This document shows, one piece after another, positions 42,201 to 53,227 of a stretch of 64,000 nt of DNA. Position numbers and translations under genes: made by a program. The stretch is from the NCBI GenBank assembly GCA_017654935.2, contig CM065693.1:59737834-59801833 (forward strand), given 5' to 3'. Numbering within the stretch: position 1 is the first letter of the stretch; every line of letters begins with the position of its first letter. The stretch is from Phymorhynchus buccinoides. Its lineage: Eukaryota > Mollusca > Gastropoda > Neogastropoda > Raphitomidae. Below the pieces are notes generated by a model. The model was not told where the DNA came from and made no database searches. It saw only the letters and a list, made by a program, of their open reading frames with translations.

Positions 42201-43770
42201 AGAGGGACAACGAACACTTCACAGACCTTCTCCACATCATCCTGAACACAGAGGGACAACGAACACTTCACAGACCTTCTCCACATCATCCTGAACACAG
42301 AGGGACAATGAACACTTCACAGACCTTCTCCACGTCCTCCTGAACACAGAGGGACAACGAACACTTCACAGACCTTCTCAACATCATCAACACAGAGAGA
42401 CAACGAACACTTCACAGACCTTCTCCACATCATCCTGAACACAGAGGGACAACAAACACTTTACAGACCTTCTCCACATCATCCTGAACACAGAGGGACA
42501 ACGAACACTTCACAGACCTTCTCCACGTCCTCCTGAACACAGAGGGACAATGAACACTTTACAGACCTTCTCCATGTCAACCTGAACACAGAGGGACAAT
42601 GAACACTTTACAGACCTTCTCCACATCCTCCTGAACACAGAGGGACAACGAACACTTCACAGACCTTCTCAACATCATCCTGAACACAGAGGGACAACAA
42701 ACACTTCACAGACCTTCTCCATGTCATCCTGAACACAGAGGGACAATGAACACTTTACAGACCTTCTCCACGTCCTCCTGAACACAGAGGGACAACGAAC
42801 ACTTCACAGACCTTCTCCATGTCCTCCTGAACACAGAGGGACAACGAACACTTTACAGACCTTCTCCACATCATCCTGAACACAGAGGGACAATGAACAC
42901 TTCACAGACCTTCTCCACGTCCTCCTGAACACAGAGGGACAACGAACACTTCACAGACCTTCTCAACATCATCAACACAGAGAGACAACGAACACTTCAC
43001 AGACCTTCTCCACATCCTCCTGAACACAGAGGGACAACGAACACTTTACAGACCTTCTCCATGTCAACCTGAACACAGAGGGACAACGAACACTTCACAG
43101 ACCTTCTCCACATCATCCTGAACACAGAGGGACAACAAACACTTTACAGACCTTCTCCATGTCAACCTGAACACAGAGGGACAATGAACACTTCACAGAC
43201 CTTCTCCACATCATCCTGAACACAGAGGGACAACGAACACTTTACAGACCTTCTCCACATCATCCTGAACACAGAGGGACAACGAACACTTCACAGACCT
43301 TCTCCACATCATCCTGAACACAGAGGGACAACGAACACTTCACAGACCTTCTCAACATCATCCTGAACACAGAGGGACAACAAACACTTCACAGACCTTC
43401 TCCACATCATCCTGAACACAGAGGGACAATGAACACTTCACAGACCTTCTCCACGTCCTCCTGAACACAGAGGGACAATGAACACTTCACAGACCTTCTC
43501 CATGTCAACCTGAACACAGAGGGACAAGGAACACTTCACAGACCTTCTCCATGTCAACCTGAACACAGAGGGACGAGGGGAACACTTTACAGACCTTCTC
43601 CACGTCCTCCTGAACACAGAGGGACAACGAACACTTCACAGACCTTCTCAACATCATCAACACAGAGGAGACAACGAACACTTCACAGACCTTCTCAACA
43701 TCATCAACACAGAGGGACAACGAACACTTCACAGACCTTCTCAACATCCTCCTGAACACAGAGGGACAAT
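39214..43770 (-). repeat. Array of exon e acceptors, about 90 copies
   Basis: On the gene strand the proximal part (39214-40580) repeats TCTGTGTTCAG|GAGGACG with the exon start EDVQKAC and ends in a pyrimidine-rich CATTGTCCCTCTGTCTC. Unit lengths are 48 or 54 bp, with no stop in the coding frame. The distal part (40580-43770) uses a 49-bp variant, CTCTGTGTTCAG|GATGATG or GAGGACG with GTGGAGAAGGTCTGTGAAG. Every unit keeps a full acceptor. This is the second largest splice-site array here. Confidence 0.95.
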
Positions 43771-45370
43771 GAACGTCCATGGACTTTCTTTCCCCCCCCC
43801 CCCCCCCCCCCCCAAACCTCAGTGGTACTTCCACCACCTCTGGCAGTGCAGTATCCACAGTATCCATGGTGTGCACACTGACATGGTCCATGGACTCTTT
43901 CTTACCCCCCCCCCCCCCCCCCCCACACACAACCTCTGGCAGTGTAGTATCCACAGTATCCATGCTGTCCACACTGATATAGTCCATGGACTCTTTCTTA
44001 CCCCCCCTACCTCAGTGTGCACCACCTCTGGCAGTGCAGTATCCACAGTATCCATGCTGTCCACAGCTGACATAGTCCATGGACTCTTTCTCCTCCCCCC
44101 CCCCACCTCAGTGTACTTCCACCACCTCTGGCAGTGCAGTATCCACAGTATCCATGGTCCCACACTGATATGGTCCATGGACTCTTTCTTACCCCCCCCC
44201 CCCCCCCCCCCCCCCACCTCAGTGCACACCACCTCTGGCAGTGCAGTATCCACAGTATCCATGCTGTCCACACTTTGTATAGTCCATGGACTCTTTCTTA
44301 CCCCCCTACCTCAGTGCACACCACCTCTGGCAGTGCAGTATCCACAGTATCCATGGTGTCCACACTGATATAGTCCATGGACTCTTTCTTACCCCCCCTA
44401 CCTCAGTGTGCACCACCTCTGGCAGTGCAGTATCCACAGTATCCATGGTGTGCACACTGACATAGTCCATGGACTCTTTCTTACCCCCCTACCTTAGTGT
44501 GCACCACCTCTGGCAGTGCAGTATCCACAGTATCCATGCTGTCCACACTGACATAGTCCATGGACTCTTTCTTCCCCCCCCCCCCCCCCCCCCCCCCCCC
44601 CGCCCTCAGTGTATTTCCACCACCTCTGTCAGTGCAGTATCCACAGTATCCATGGTGTGCACACTGACATAGTCCATGGACTCTTTCTTAAGGACCCCCC
44701 CCCCCCCCCCCCCCAACCTCAGTGCACACCACACCTCTGGCAGTGCAGTATCCACAGTATCCATGCTGTCCACACTGAAATAGTCCATGGACTCTTTTCT
44801 TACCCCCCTACCTCAGTGCACACCACCTCTGGCAGTGCAGTATCCACAGTATCCATGGTGTGCACACTGACATAGTCCATGGACTCTTTCTTACACCCCC
44901 CCCCCCCCCCCCCCCCCCCGCACCTCAGTGCACACCACCTCTGGCAGTGCAGTATCCACAGTATCCATGCTGTCCACACTGACATAGTCCATGGACTCTT
45001 TCTTACCCCCCTACCTCAGTGTGCACCACCTCTGGCAGTGCAGTATCCACAGTATCCATGGTGTGCACACTGACATAATCCATGGACTCTTTCTTACCCC
45101 CCCCCCCCCCCCCCAGTGCACACCACCTCTGGCAGTGCAGTATCCACAGTATCCATGGTGTCCACACTGACATAGTCCATGGACTCTTTCTTACCCCCCC
45201 TACCTCAGTGTGCACCACCTCTGGCAGTGCAGTATCCACAGTATCCATGGTGTCCACACTGACATAGTCCATGGACTCTTTCTTACCCCCCCTACCTTAG
45301 TGTGCACCACCTCTGGCAGTGCAGTATCCACAGTATCCATGCTGTCCACACTGACATAGTCCATGGACTC

Positions 45371-45412
<42 letters not shown>

Positions 45413-46010
45413 ACCCCCCCCCCCCCCCCCCCCCCACCCCCCCCCCTCTCCCCCCCCCCCCCCCCCCCTCAGTGTATTTCCACCACCTCTGGCAGTGCAG
45501 TATCCACAGTATCCATGGTGTGCACACTGACATAGTCCATGGACTCTTTCTTACCCCCCCTACCTCAGTGTGCACCACCTCTGGCAGTGCAGTATCCACA
45601 GTATCCATGGTGTCCACACTGACATAGTCCATGGACTCTTTCTTACCCCCCTACCTCAGTGTGCACCACCTCTGGCAGTGCAGTATCCACAGTATCCATG
45701 CTGTCCACACTGAAATAGTCCATGGACTCTTTCTTACCCCCCCTACCTCAGTGTGCACCACCTCTGGCAGTGCAGTATCCATGGTGTCCACTGATATGGT
45801 CCATGGACTCTTTCTTACCCCCCCTACCTCAGTGTGCACCACCTCTGGCAGTGCAGTATCCACAGTATCCATGCTGTCCACACTGACATAGTCCATGGAC
45901 TCTTTCTTACCCCCCTACCTCAGTGCCCCCCACCTCTGGCAGTGCAGTATCCACAGTATATCCATATCCATGCTGTCCACACTGACATAGTCCATGGAAT
46001 CTCTCTCAGC
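43770..46010 (-). repeat. Array of exon d 3' ends and donors, about 22 copies
   Basis: The gene-strand unit of about 91-110 bp carries some 60 coding bases (SMDYVSVD, MDTVDTALPEVV, HTE), the donor CTGAG|GTAGGG, a G-run of 5 to over 30 bases and AAGAAAGAGTCC. The G-run expands strongly in alternate units. At 45372-45470 about 100 bp are almost pure G on the gene strand. Some units have AAATACACTGAGG-type changes next to the donor. Confidence 0.95.
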
Positions 46011-46124
46011 AGACTGACAGCTCACAGCACGCGGGCGAGTCGCTGCTCGCAAAGCTCGCTTCCGCTGACGCTCACGGTCTGCTGCCACAGCCTCCCTCAA
46101 CTCAGATATGTATCCCATCACCAC
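45919..46124 (-). CDS. SPG11: SPG11 exon d, with an 8-bp frame-breaking expansion
   Basis: Acceptor TTTGTGTCCCAG|GTGGTG (phase 0). It starts VVMGYISELREAVAADRER, matching human LTSYINELRTFM, then has a basic stretch (RQRKRALRAATRPRA). The 3' end is the first unit of a tandem array. In other units this part ends HTE at donor GAG|GTAGGG in phase 0, fitting exon e. In the exon-proximal unit an extra 8 bp (GGATAT repeated near 45960-45972) shifts the frame, so the same donor gives phase 2 and a stop follows at once. Either this copy is damaged, another donor is used, or the assembly is wrong here. The 3' end is uncertain. Confidence 0.82.
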
Positions 46125-46945
46125 CTGGGACACAAATGGCGCAACATTCAAACAAACGTAATCAACAACAGCAACAACATCTTCTTCAACACTGAACACT
46201 GGTCATGCGTGTGTGTGTGTATGTGCATGTAAATGCAAGTTGTGCCTAGCTGCGCCTGTGTGTGTGTACATGTGAGTGTGTGTTTGTATGTATTCATCCC
46301 ATGTTCTATTACGTTTTGACCCTCGGTTGTTCATGTCAAAAATATGCCATGCAACATTGTTTCTGTAATTCTGAGAATATGTTACTCTGTCTCCCTTTCT
46401 GCTTCTCTCTCTCTCTCTCTCCCCCCCCCCGTTCTGTCTCTCTATGTGTGTGCTTGTATGCATGTGTGTACATGTACGCGTGTGTGTGTGTGTGTGTGTT
46501 TTTGTTTGTTTGTTGTTTTGTTGTTGTTGTAGTGATTGATGCTCACTTCTTGGTAACGGTTTAATATATAGTTTTTGAATGCAGAGTCAACACCTATTCA
46601 GTGTCTTAGTTTTGTCATTTTATTGCCCTACAAATTAGTAGGTTCTCGTGTTTTTCGTGTTTTTTGTGATTAACTTGTACTCAGTATTTTTTATTTTATT
46701 TTTTAAGAGAGGTTAATTCTACTCAGTCATATTTCTCATTTTCCTTCTTCTTCCATCGCTTCCTGCTTGCTGTCACTTTTGTTGTGTTCCCCTTTTTTTT
46801 TTTTTTGTCCTTACATTGAAAACGGACTTATAGTCTGAAACGTCTGTGGTTTTTTTCTTCTTTCTATTAAAGGACCTTTTTCCTACCCGAAAGCTTGATT
46901 TGTTGTTCCTGTGCGCAAAGGTCCTAGTGGTCACAAATTACTTTC
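46125..46945. other. Intron sequence, with a possible retroelement 3' fragment
   Basis: GT-rich low-complexity sequence at 46205-46300 and 46440-46500, then unique sequence. At 46815-46890, ACGGACTTATAGTCTGAAAC and CTATTAAAGGACC resemble the 3' end of a retroelement; a related piece (GGTCCTTTATTGAACATAAC) appears in reverse at 47863. Family unknown. Confidence 0.4.
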
Positions 46946-46949
46946 AAGA

Positions 46950-47800
46950 TATATGGTTACAGCTACACCTAGACTATGGTTACAGCTACACCTAGACTAT
47001 ATGGTTACAGCTACACCCAGACTATGGCTACAGCTACACCCAGACTATATGGCTACAGCTACACCCTGACTATATGGCTACAGCTACACCCAGACTATAT
47101 GGCTACAGCTACACGCAGACTATATGGCTACAGCTACACGCAGACTATATGGCTACAGCTACACCCAGACTATATGGCTACAGCTACACCCAGACTATAT
47201 GGCTACAGCTACACCCAGACTATATGGCTACAGCTACACCCAGACTATATGGCTACAGCTACACCTAGACTATGGCTACAGCTACACCCAGACTATATGG
47301 CTACAGCTACACCCAGACTATATGGCTACAGCTACACGCAGACTATATGGCTACAGCTACACCCAGACTATGGCTACAGCTACACCCAGACTATATGACT
47401 ACAGCTACACCCAGACTATATGGCTACAGCTACACGCAGACTATATGGCTACAGCTACACCCAGACTATGGCTACAGCTACATGCAGACTATATGGTTAC
47501 AGCTACACCCAGACTATATGGCTACAGCTACACCCAGACTATATGGCTACAGCTACACCCAGACTATGGCTACAGCTACATGCAGACTATATGGTTACAG
47601 CTACACCCAGACTATATGGCTACAGCTACACGCAGACTATATGGCTACAGCTACACCCAGACTATTGCTACAGCTACACCCAGACTATATGGCTACAGCT
47701 ACACGCAGACTATATGGCTACAGCTACACGCAGACTATATGGCTACAGCTACACCCAGACTATATGGCTACAGCTACACCCAGACTATATGACTACACTT
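46950..47800. repeat. 25-bp minisatellite, about 34 copies
   Basis: The unit carries ATATGGCTACAGCTACACCC plus AGACT, with AT deletions (23-bp units). Three more units appear at 47922-47990 after about 120 bp of other sequence, so the array was interrupted. It lies in the c-d intron. Confidence 0.97.
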
Positions 47801-48081
47801 AAATGATTCAGAAGACCACTTGGGCCATATGAATGGAAAAACACAAAAGCTGTAGGTTCGGTATAGGTCCTTTATTGAACATAACACAGACGAACAAAGG
47901 GACAGACAGGATGTCGACAGTCCATGGTTACAGCTACACCCAGACTATATGGTAACAGCTACAGTCCATGGTTACAGCTACACCGAGACACAGGTTCAGC
48001 CAATATACTTTTACTACCAAACCACATTTGAAATGATTCTGTAAAGTTCACGAGAATTGGGTGGACAAAGTGACAGAGAAC

Positions 48082-48184
48082 TTGTAATGTTTACATTTAG
48101 TTACACTATTGTTGAACTAACTTTGAGGAAAAGTGACATAGAACTTGCAATGATGCAGTTAGTTACACTATTGTTGAACTAACC
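48082..48184 (-). repeat. Exon c donor region duplicated once
   Basis: On the gene strand the real donor GGAG|GTTAGTTCAACAATAG is followed about 62 bp later by a second copy, CAAAGTTAGTTCAACAATAG. The following GTGTAACTAA and AAGTTCT-TGTCACTTT blocks are repeated too. This is a two-copy tandem duplication starting at the splice site. Confidence 0.9.
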
Positions 48185-48294
48185 TCCAAAGCGGAGTCCA
48201 AATCCTCTTTCTCCGCTCTGTCCCTCTGTGTCCCAGCCAGCTGGTGATGGCGAACACTGCCGTCTTTCACCAGGTCATACAGACACTCCAACAC
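48184..48294 (-). CDS. SPG11: SPG11 exon c
   Basis: 111-bp exon (37 codons, phase 0/0): acceptor TTTTGTGCACCAG|GTGTTG, donor TTTGGAG|GTTAGT. Product VLECLYDLVKDGSVRHHQLA followed by an acidic-basic helix ending DLDSALE. It lies where human has SFLNNQIKELFIHTEELDEH. Similarity is modest; placement rests on phase, order and length. A 40-bp array begins a few bases upstream of the acceptor. Confidence 0.85.
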
Positions 48295-48300
48295 CTGGTG

Positions 48301-48887
48301 CACAAAACACAGACGACTGACACAGACTGTGACATCACTGAACAAAACACAGACAACTGACACAGACTGTGATGTCACTGAACAAAACACAGACAACTGA
48401 CACAGACTGTGATGTCACTGAACAAAACACAGACAACTGACACAGACTGTGACGTCACTGAACAAAACACAGACAACTGACACAGACTGTGACATCACAG
48501 AACAAAACACAGACGACTGACACAGACTGTGACGTCACTGAACAAAACACAGACAACTGACACAGACTGTGACATCACTGGACAAAACACAGACAACTGA
48601 CACAGACTGTGACATCACTGAACAAAACACAGACAACTGACACAGACTGTGACGTCACTGAACAAAACACAGGCAACTGACACAGACTGTGACGTCACTG
48701 AACAAAACACAGAAAACTGACACAGACTTAGATGTCACTGAACAAAACACAGACAACTGACACAGACTGTGACGTCACTGAACAAAACACAGACAACTGA
48801 CACAGACTGTGACGTCACTGAACAAAACACAGACAACTGACACAGACTGTGACATCACTGAACAAAACACAGACAACTGACACAGAC
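48301..48887. repeat. 40-bp minisatellite abutting the exon c acceptor, about 15 copies
   Basis: The unit carries ACAAAACACAGACAACTGAC plus ACAGACTGTGACRTCACTGA. On the gene strand it supplies the CTGTGTTTTGT polypyrimidine stretch, which also stands immediately before the real acceptor. Unlike other arrays the AG|GTG itself is absent from the repeats (they have TTCAGTGACG instead). The TGACGTCA palindrome in many units is CRE-like, probably by chance. Confidence 0.93.
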
Positions 48888-49217
48888 TGATGGATTTTAA
48901 TTAATATTACAATCTATCTAGCTTAATACCTACCAACACCTAAAACAATTGCATACACACCAATCGACCTGGGTTAAACCTTAACACATAAAATAAACAA
49001 AGTCAGCCCTGGAGCTAGGCCTACTAGCCTGCTATCGCGGTGGGTAAGCTCCCATGATAGCAGCTGTGGTCTAGTCATCCAGGGTGACTTCCCCTCATTC
49101 CAGATACTCCCAAAAAAGAAGCATCCGAAGAGAGGGAGGAAGGGAGGGACCCTTTTTTGTTTTAGGTGTTGGTAGGTATTAAGCTAGATAGATTGTAATA
49201 TTAATTAAAATCCATCA
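48888..49217. repeat. Perfect 61-bp inverted repeat (foldback, MITE-like)
   Basis: The 61 bases at 48888-48948 (TGATGGATTTTAATTAATAT ... CCTAAAACAA) recur as an exact reverse complement at 49157-49217, with 208 bp of spacer. A third, partial direct copy (CTACCAACACCTAAAACAAT) lies at 49236-49255. No clear target duplication was seen. Arm identity implies recent origin by transposition or template switching. Confidence 0.92.
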
Positions 49218-49364
49218 ATCTATTCTAGCCATACACTACCAACACCTAAAACAATTGCAGTTTGCCCCAGCGGGGGCGGGTGATGCTTTAATGAGCCATG
49301 ATAGACCCAGGGAAAAATATGATTTCCAGAATCATATCACCCGAGGACACGAGGCAGAGGGTTG

Positions 49365-50890
49365 AGAAACCCAAAAAAAACCAGAAAACATGGCAATGAC
49401 GTACCCACAAAAAAGCCCCCAGAAAACATGGCAATGACGTACCACAAAGAAGCCCCCAGAAAACATGGCAATGATGTACCCACAAAAACCCCCAGAAAAC
49501 ATGGCAATGACGTACCACAAAGAAGCCCCCAGAAAACATGGCAATGACGTACCCACAAAAAAGCCCCCAGAAAACATGGCAATGATGTACCACAAAAAAG
49601 CCCCCAGAAAACATGGCAATGACGTACCACAAAGAAGCCCCCACAAAACATGGCAATGATGTACCCACAAAAAACCCCAGAAAACATGGCAATGACGTAC
49701 CACAAAGAAGCCCCCAGATGCATCTCGCCGGCATGGCAATGACGTACCCACAAAAAAGCCCCCACAAAACATGGCAATGACGTACCACAAAGAAGCCCCC
49801 AGAAAACATGGCAATGAAACAATGTACCACAAAAAAGGTCCCCAGAAAACATGGCAATGATGTACCCACAAAGAAGCCCCCAGAAAACATGGCAATGACG
49901 TACCTTGACAAGCGTATTTTTTTTGAAAGCTCCCGACGCAGAAAACATGGCAATGACGTACCGGGTACAAAGAAGCCCCCAGAAAACATGGCAATGACGT
50001 ACCACAAAACAAGCCCCCAATGAAAACATGGCAATGACGTACCACAAAGAACGGTACGCCCCCCAGAAAACATGGCAATGATGTACCACACAAAAAACCC
50101 CAGAAAACATGGCAATGATGTACCCACAAAGAACCCCCCACAAAACATGGCAATGACGTACCACAAAGAAGCCCCCAGAAAACATGGCAATGACGTACCA
50201 CAAAGAAGCCCCCAGAAAACATGGCAATGACGTACCACAAAAAAGCCCCCAGAAAACATGGCAATGACGTACCACAAAGAACCCCCCACAAAACATGGCA
50301 ATGATGTACCCACAAAACCCCCCAGAAAACATGGCAATGACGTACCCACAAAGAAGCCCCCAGAAAACATGGCAATGACGTACCACAAAGAAGCCCCCAG
50401 AAAACATGGCAATGACGTACCACAAAGAAGCCCCCACAAAACATGGCAATGATGTACCCACAAAACCCCCCAGAAAACATGGCAATGACGTACCACAAAG
50501 AAGCCCCCAGAAAACATGGCAATGACGTACCACAAAAAATGGAAATGAAGTACCCCCAAAAACATGGCAATGACGTACCCACAAAAAAGCCCCCATGCAA
50601 AACATGGCAATGACGTACCACAAAAAAGCCCCCAGAAAACATGGCAATGACGTACCACAAAGAAGCCCCCAGAAAACATGGCAATGACGTACCACAAAGA
50701 AGCCCCCAGAAAACATGGCAATGACGTACCACAAAAAAGCCCCCAGAAAACATGGCAATGACGTACCACAAAGAAGCCCCCAGAAAACATGGCAATGATG
50801 TACCACAAAGAAAGCCCCCAGAAAACATGGCAATGACGTACCACAAAGAAGCCCCCAGAAAACATGGCAATGACGTACCACAAAGAAGCG
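49365..50890. repeat. 38-bp minisatellite, about 38 copies
   Basis: The unit is AAAACATGGCAATGACGTAC plus CACAAAGAAGCCCCCAG, with 1-bp indels in the A- and C-runs. Several copies carry unrelated short inserts (near 49717, 49905-49940 and 50050). It lies in the b-c intron. Confidence 0.97.
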
Positions 50891-50939
50891 TAAGACCAAC
50901 AAGAAATCTAGGCACTCACGCTACAGAGAGACGGAAACC

Positions 50940-52612
50940 TGGGCGACCACTACTGAACACTGGTCTATACCTGGTACAGCATACTGCACAGCTGTGGCTA
51001 ACAATGAACACTGGTCTATACCTGGTACAGCATACTGCACAGCTGTGGCTAACAATGAACACTGGTCTATACCTGGTACAGCATACTGCACAGATGTGGC
51101 TAACAATGAACACTGGTCTATACCTGGTACAGCATACTGCACAGCTGTGGCTAACAATGAACACTGGTCTATACCTGGTACAGCATACTGCACAGCTGTG
51201 GCTAACAATGAACACTGGTCTATACCTGGTACAGCATACTGCACAGCTGTGGCTAACAATGAACACGGGTCTATACCTGGTACAGCATACTGCACAGCTG
51301 TGGCTAACAATGAACACTGGTCTATACCTGGTACAGCATACTGCACAGCTGTGGCTAACAATGAACACTGGTCTATACCTGGTACAGCATACTGCACAGC
51401 TGTGGCTAACAATGAACACGGGTCTATACCTGGTACAGCATACTGCACAGCTGTGGCTAACAATGAGCACTGGTCTACATATCTACCTAGTTCAGCAGAC
51501 TGCACAGCTGTGGCTAACAATGAACACTGGTCTATACCTGGTTCAGCAGACTGCACAGCTGTGGCTAACAATGAACACTGGTCTATCTACCTGGTTCAGC
51601 ATACTGCACAGCTGTGGCTAACAATGAACACTGGTCTACATATCTACCTGGTTCAGCAGACTGCACAGCTGTGGCTAACAATGAACACTGGTCTATACCT
51701 GGTACAGCATACTGCACAGATGTGGCTAACAATGAACACTGGTCTACATATCTACCTGGTTCAGCAGACTGCACAGCTGTGGCTAACAATGAACACTGGT
51801 CTATACCTGGTTCAGCAGACTGCACAGCTGTGGCTAACAATGAACACTGGTCTATCTACCTGGTTCAGCAGACTGCACAGCTGTGGCTAACAATGAACAC
51901 TGGTCTATCTACCTGGTTCAGCAGACTGCACAGCTGTGGCTAACAATGAACACTGGTCTATACCTGGTTCAGCAGACTGCACAGCTGTGGCTAACAATGA
52001 ACAGTGGTCTATCTACCTGGTTCAGCAGACTGCACAGCTGTGGCTAACAATGAACACTGGTCTATCTACCTGGTTCAGCATACTGCACAGCTGTGGCTAA
52101 CAATGAACACTGGTCTATCTACCTGGTTCAGCATACTGCACAGCTGTGGCTAACAATGAACACTGGTCTATATATCTACCTGGTTCAGCAGACTGCACAG
52201 CTGTGGCTAACAATGAACACTGGTCTATCTACCTGGTTCAGCATACTGCACAGCTGTGGCTAACAATGAACACTGGTCTATACCTGGTTCAGCAGACTGC
52301 ACAGCTGTGGCTAACAATGAACAGTGGTCTATCTACCTGGTTCAGCAGACTGCACAGCTGTGGCTAACAATGAACACTGGTCTATCTACCTGGTACAGCA
52401 TACTGCACAGCTGTGGCTAACAATGAACACTGGTCTATACCTGGTACAGCATACTGCACAGATGTGGCTAACAATGAACACTGGTCTATATATCTACCTG
52501 GTTCAGCAGACTGCACAGCTGTGGCTAACAATGAACACTGGTCTATCTACCTGGTTCAGCAGACTGCACAGCTGTGGCTAACAATGAACACTGGTCTATA
52601 CCTGGTTCAGCA
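50940..52612 (-). repeat. Array of exon b 3' ends and donors, about 32 copies
   Basis: The gene-strand unit of 51 bp (55 and 61 bp variants) has TCTGCTGAACCAG|GTATAG, identical to the end of exon b plus its donor, then ACCAGTGTTCATTGTTAGCC. Distal units have GCTGTACCAG|GTATAG. In all units TAG follows the donor at once, so donor skipping would truncate the protein. Confidence 0.95.
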
Positions 52613-52786
52613 GACGCAGTCGGAACTCCCGCGGAGGGGACATGTCCGTCATGTTCCCGTTGATGACCTTGAGGAAAAGGTCGAGGGCTGATGAGAGCTC
52701 CTGGACGCTGGAGAGGTGAGTGCCCTCACACCATGCGGGAGACAATGGGTTAGACAGGCTGGCGTCAGTAGACTGGTGAGAAAATA
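52602..52786 (-). CDS. SPG11: SPG11 exon b
   Basis: 185-bp exon: acceptor CTTTTCATTGCAG|TATTTTC, donor AACCAG|GTATAG. It takes two bases to complete an Ile codon from exon a and ends in phase 0. The product runs FSHQSTDASLSNPLSPAWCE, then THLSSVQELSSALDLFLKVI, ending REFRLRLLNQ. Human has NLFNPSSKSS, then LYLRNVEELIPALDLLCSAI. The upstream acceptor was chosen over VQ|EL sites because only it fits exon a's phase and the human spacing. Confidence 0.92.
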
Positions 52787-52890
52787 CTGCAATGAAAAGA
52801 CAGGTGGAGAGATGAGACGATGGGTGAGACAGGCTGACGTCAATAGACAATAGACTGGTGCCAAAATACTGCAATGAAAAGACAGATTGT
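52745..52890 (-). repeat. Exon b acceptor region, two copies
   Basis: The gene-strand stretch GTCTTTTCATTGCAG|TATTTT and the next 40 coding bases are repeated, with changes, about 80 bp upstream (TTCATTGCAG|TATTTTGGCA, near 52866). A second full acceptor thus stands in the intron, apparently an unexpanded early duplication. Confidence 0.9.
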
Positions 52891-53225
52891 TGGTTCATGT
52901 ACAGACGATTTTTGTTTTTGCATATTTAACCTTAAAATATGAATTAAAGTGTCAACACCAGTGAAACGAAAACTGGAAAGAGCAAGGATGGGAAGTAACT
53001 CTAAAAAATGTGGTATGGATTGACAAAACATAGATTCAGACAAGTCTTAGACTTGGAAATCGCTGTTACGAGAATACTCAGAATATGATGCTGACTTTCT
53101 GCTGTTACGAGAATACTCAGAATATGATGCTGACTTTCTGCTGCTACAAGAATACTCAGAATCAGATGCTGACTTTCTGCTGCTACAAGAATACTCGGAA
53201 CTTGCCCTGAAAGGTCTGCCTAACC
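52891..53225. other. Intron sequence with a short 52-bp repeat
   Basis: Unique sequence, then three copies at about 53060-53200 of a unit with GAATACTCAGAATATGATGC and TGACTTTCTGCTG. No gene seen. Confidence 0.7.
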
Positions 53226-53227
53226 CC

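Noticed and set aside
48301..48887. CRE-like TGACGTCA sites repeated in the 40-bp array as a regulatory cluster
   Set aside because: They come from one repeat unit in which the palindrome is often mutated (GACATCA); no promoter or conserved context supports a regulatory role.
49288..50915. Three overlapping minus-strand frames of about 520 codons with Phe/Gly/Val-rich repeats
   Set aside because: All three phases of the same strand are open over one 38-bp repeat, so they are artefacts. No splice signals or relatives were recognised.
52602..52713. Shorter exon b starting at CGTCCAG|GAGCTC
   Set aside because: Its phase does not fit exon a and it would drop the residues matching the human segment before the conserved ALDLL block; the acceptor at 52787 fits both.
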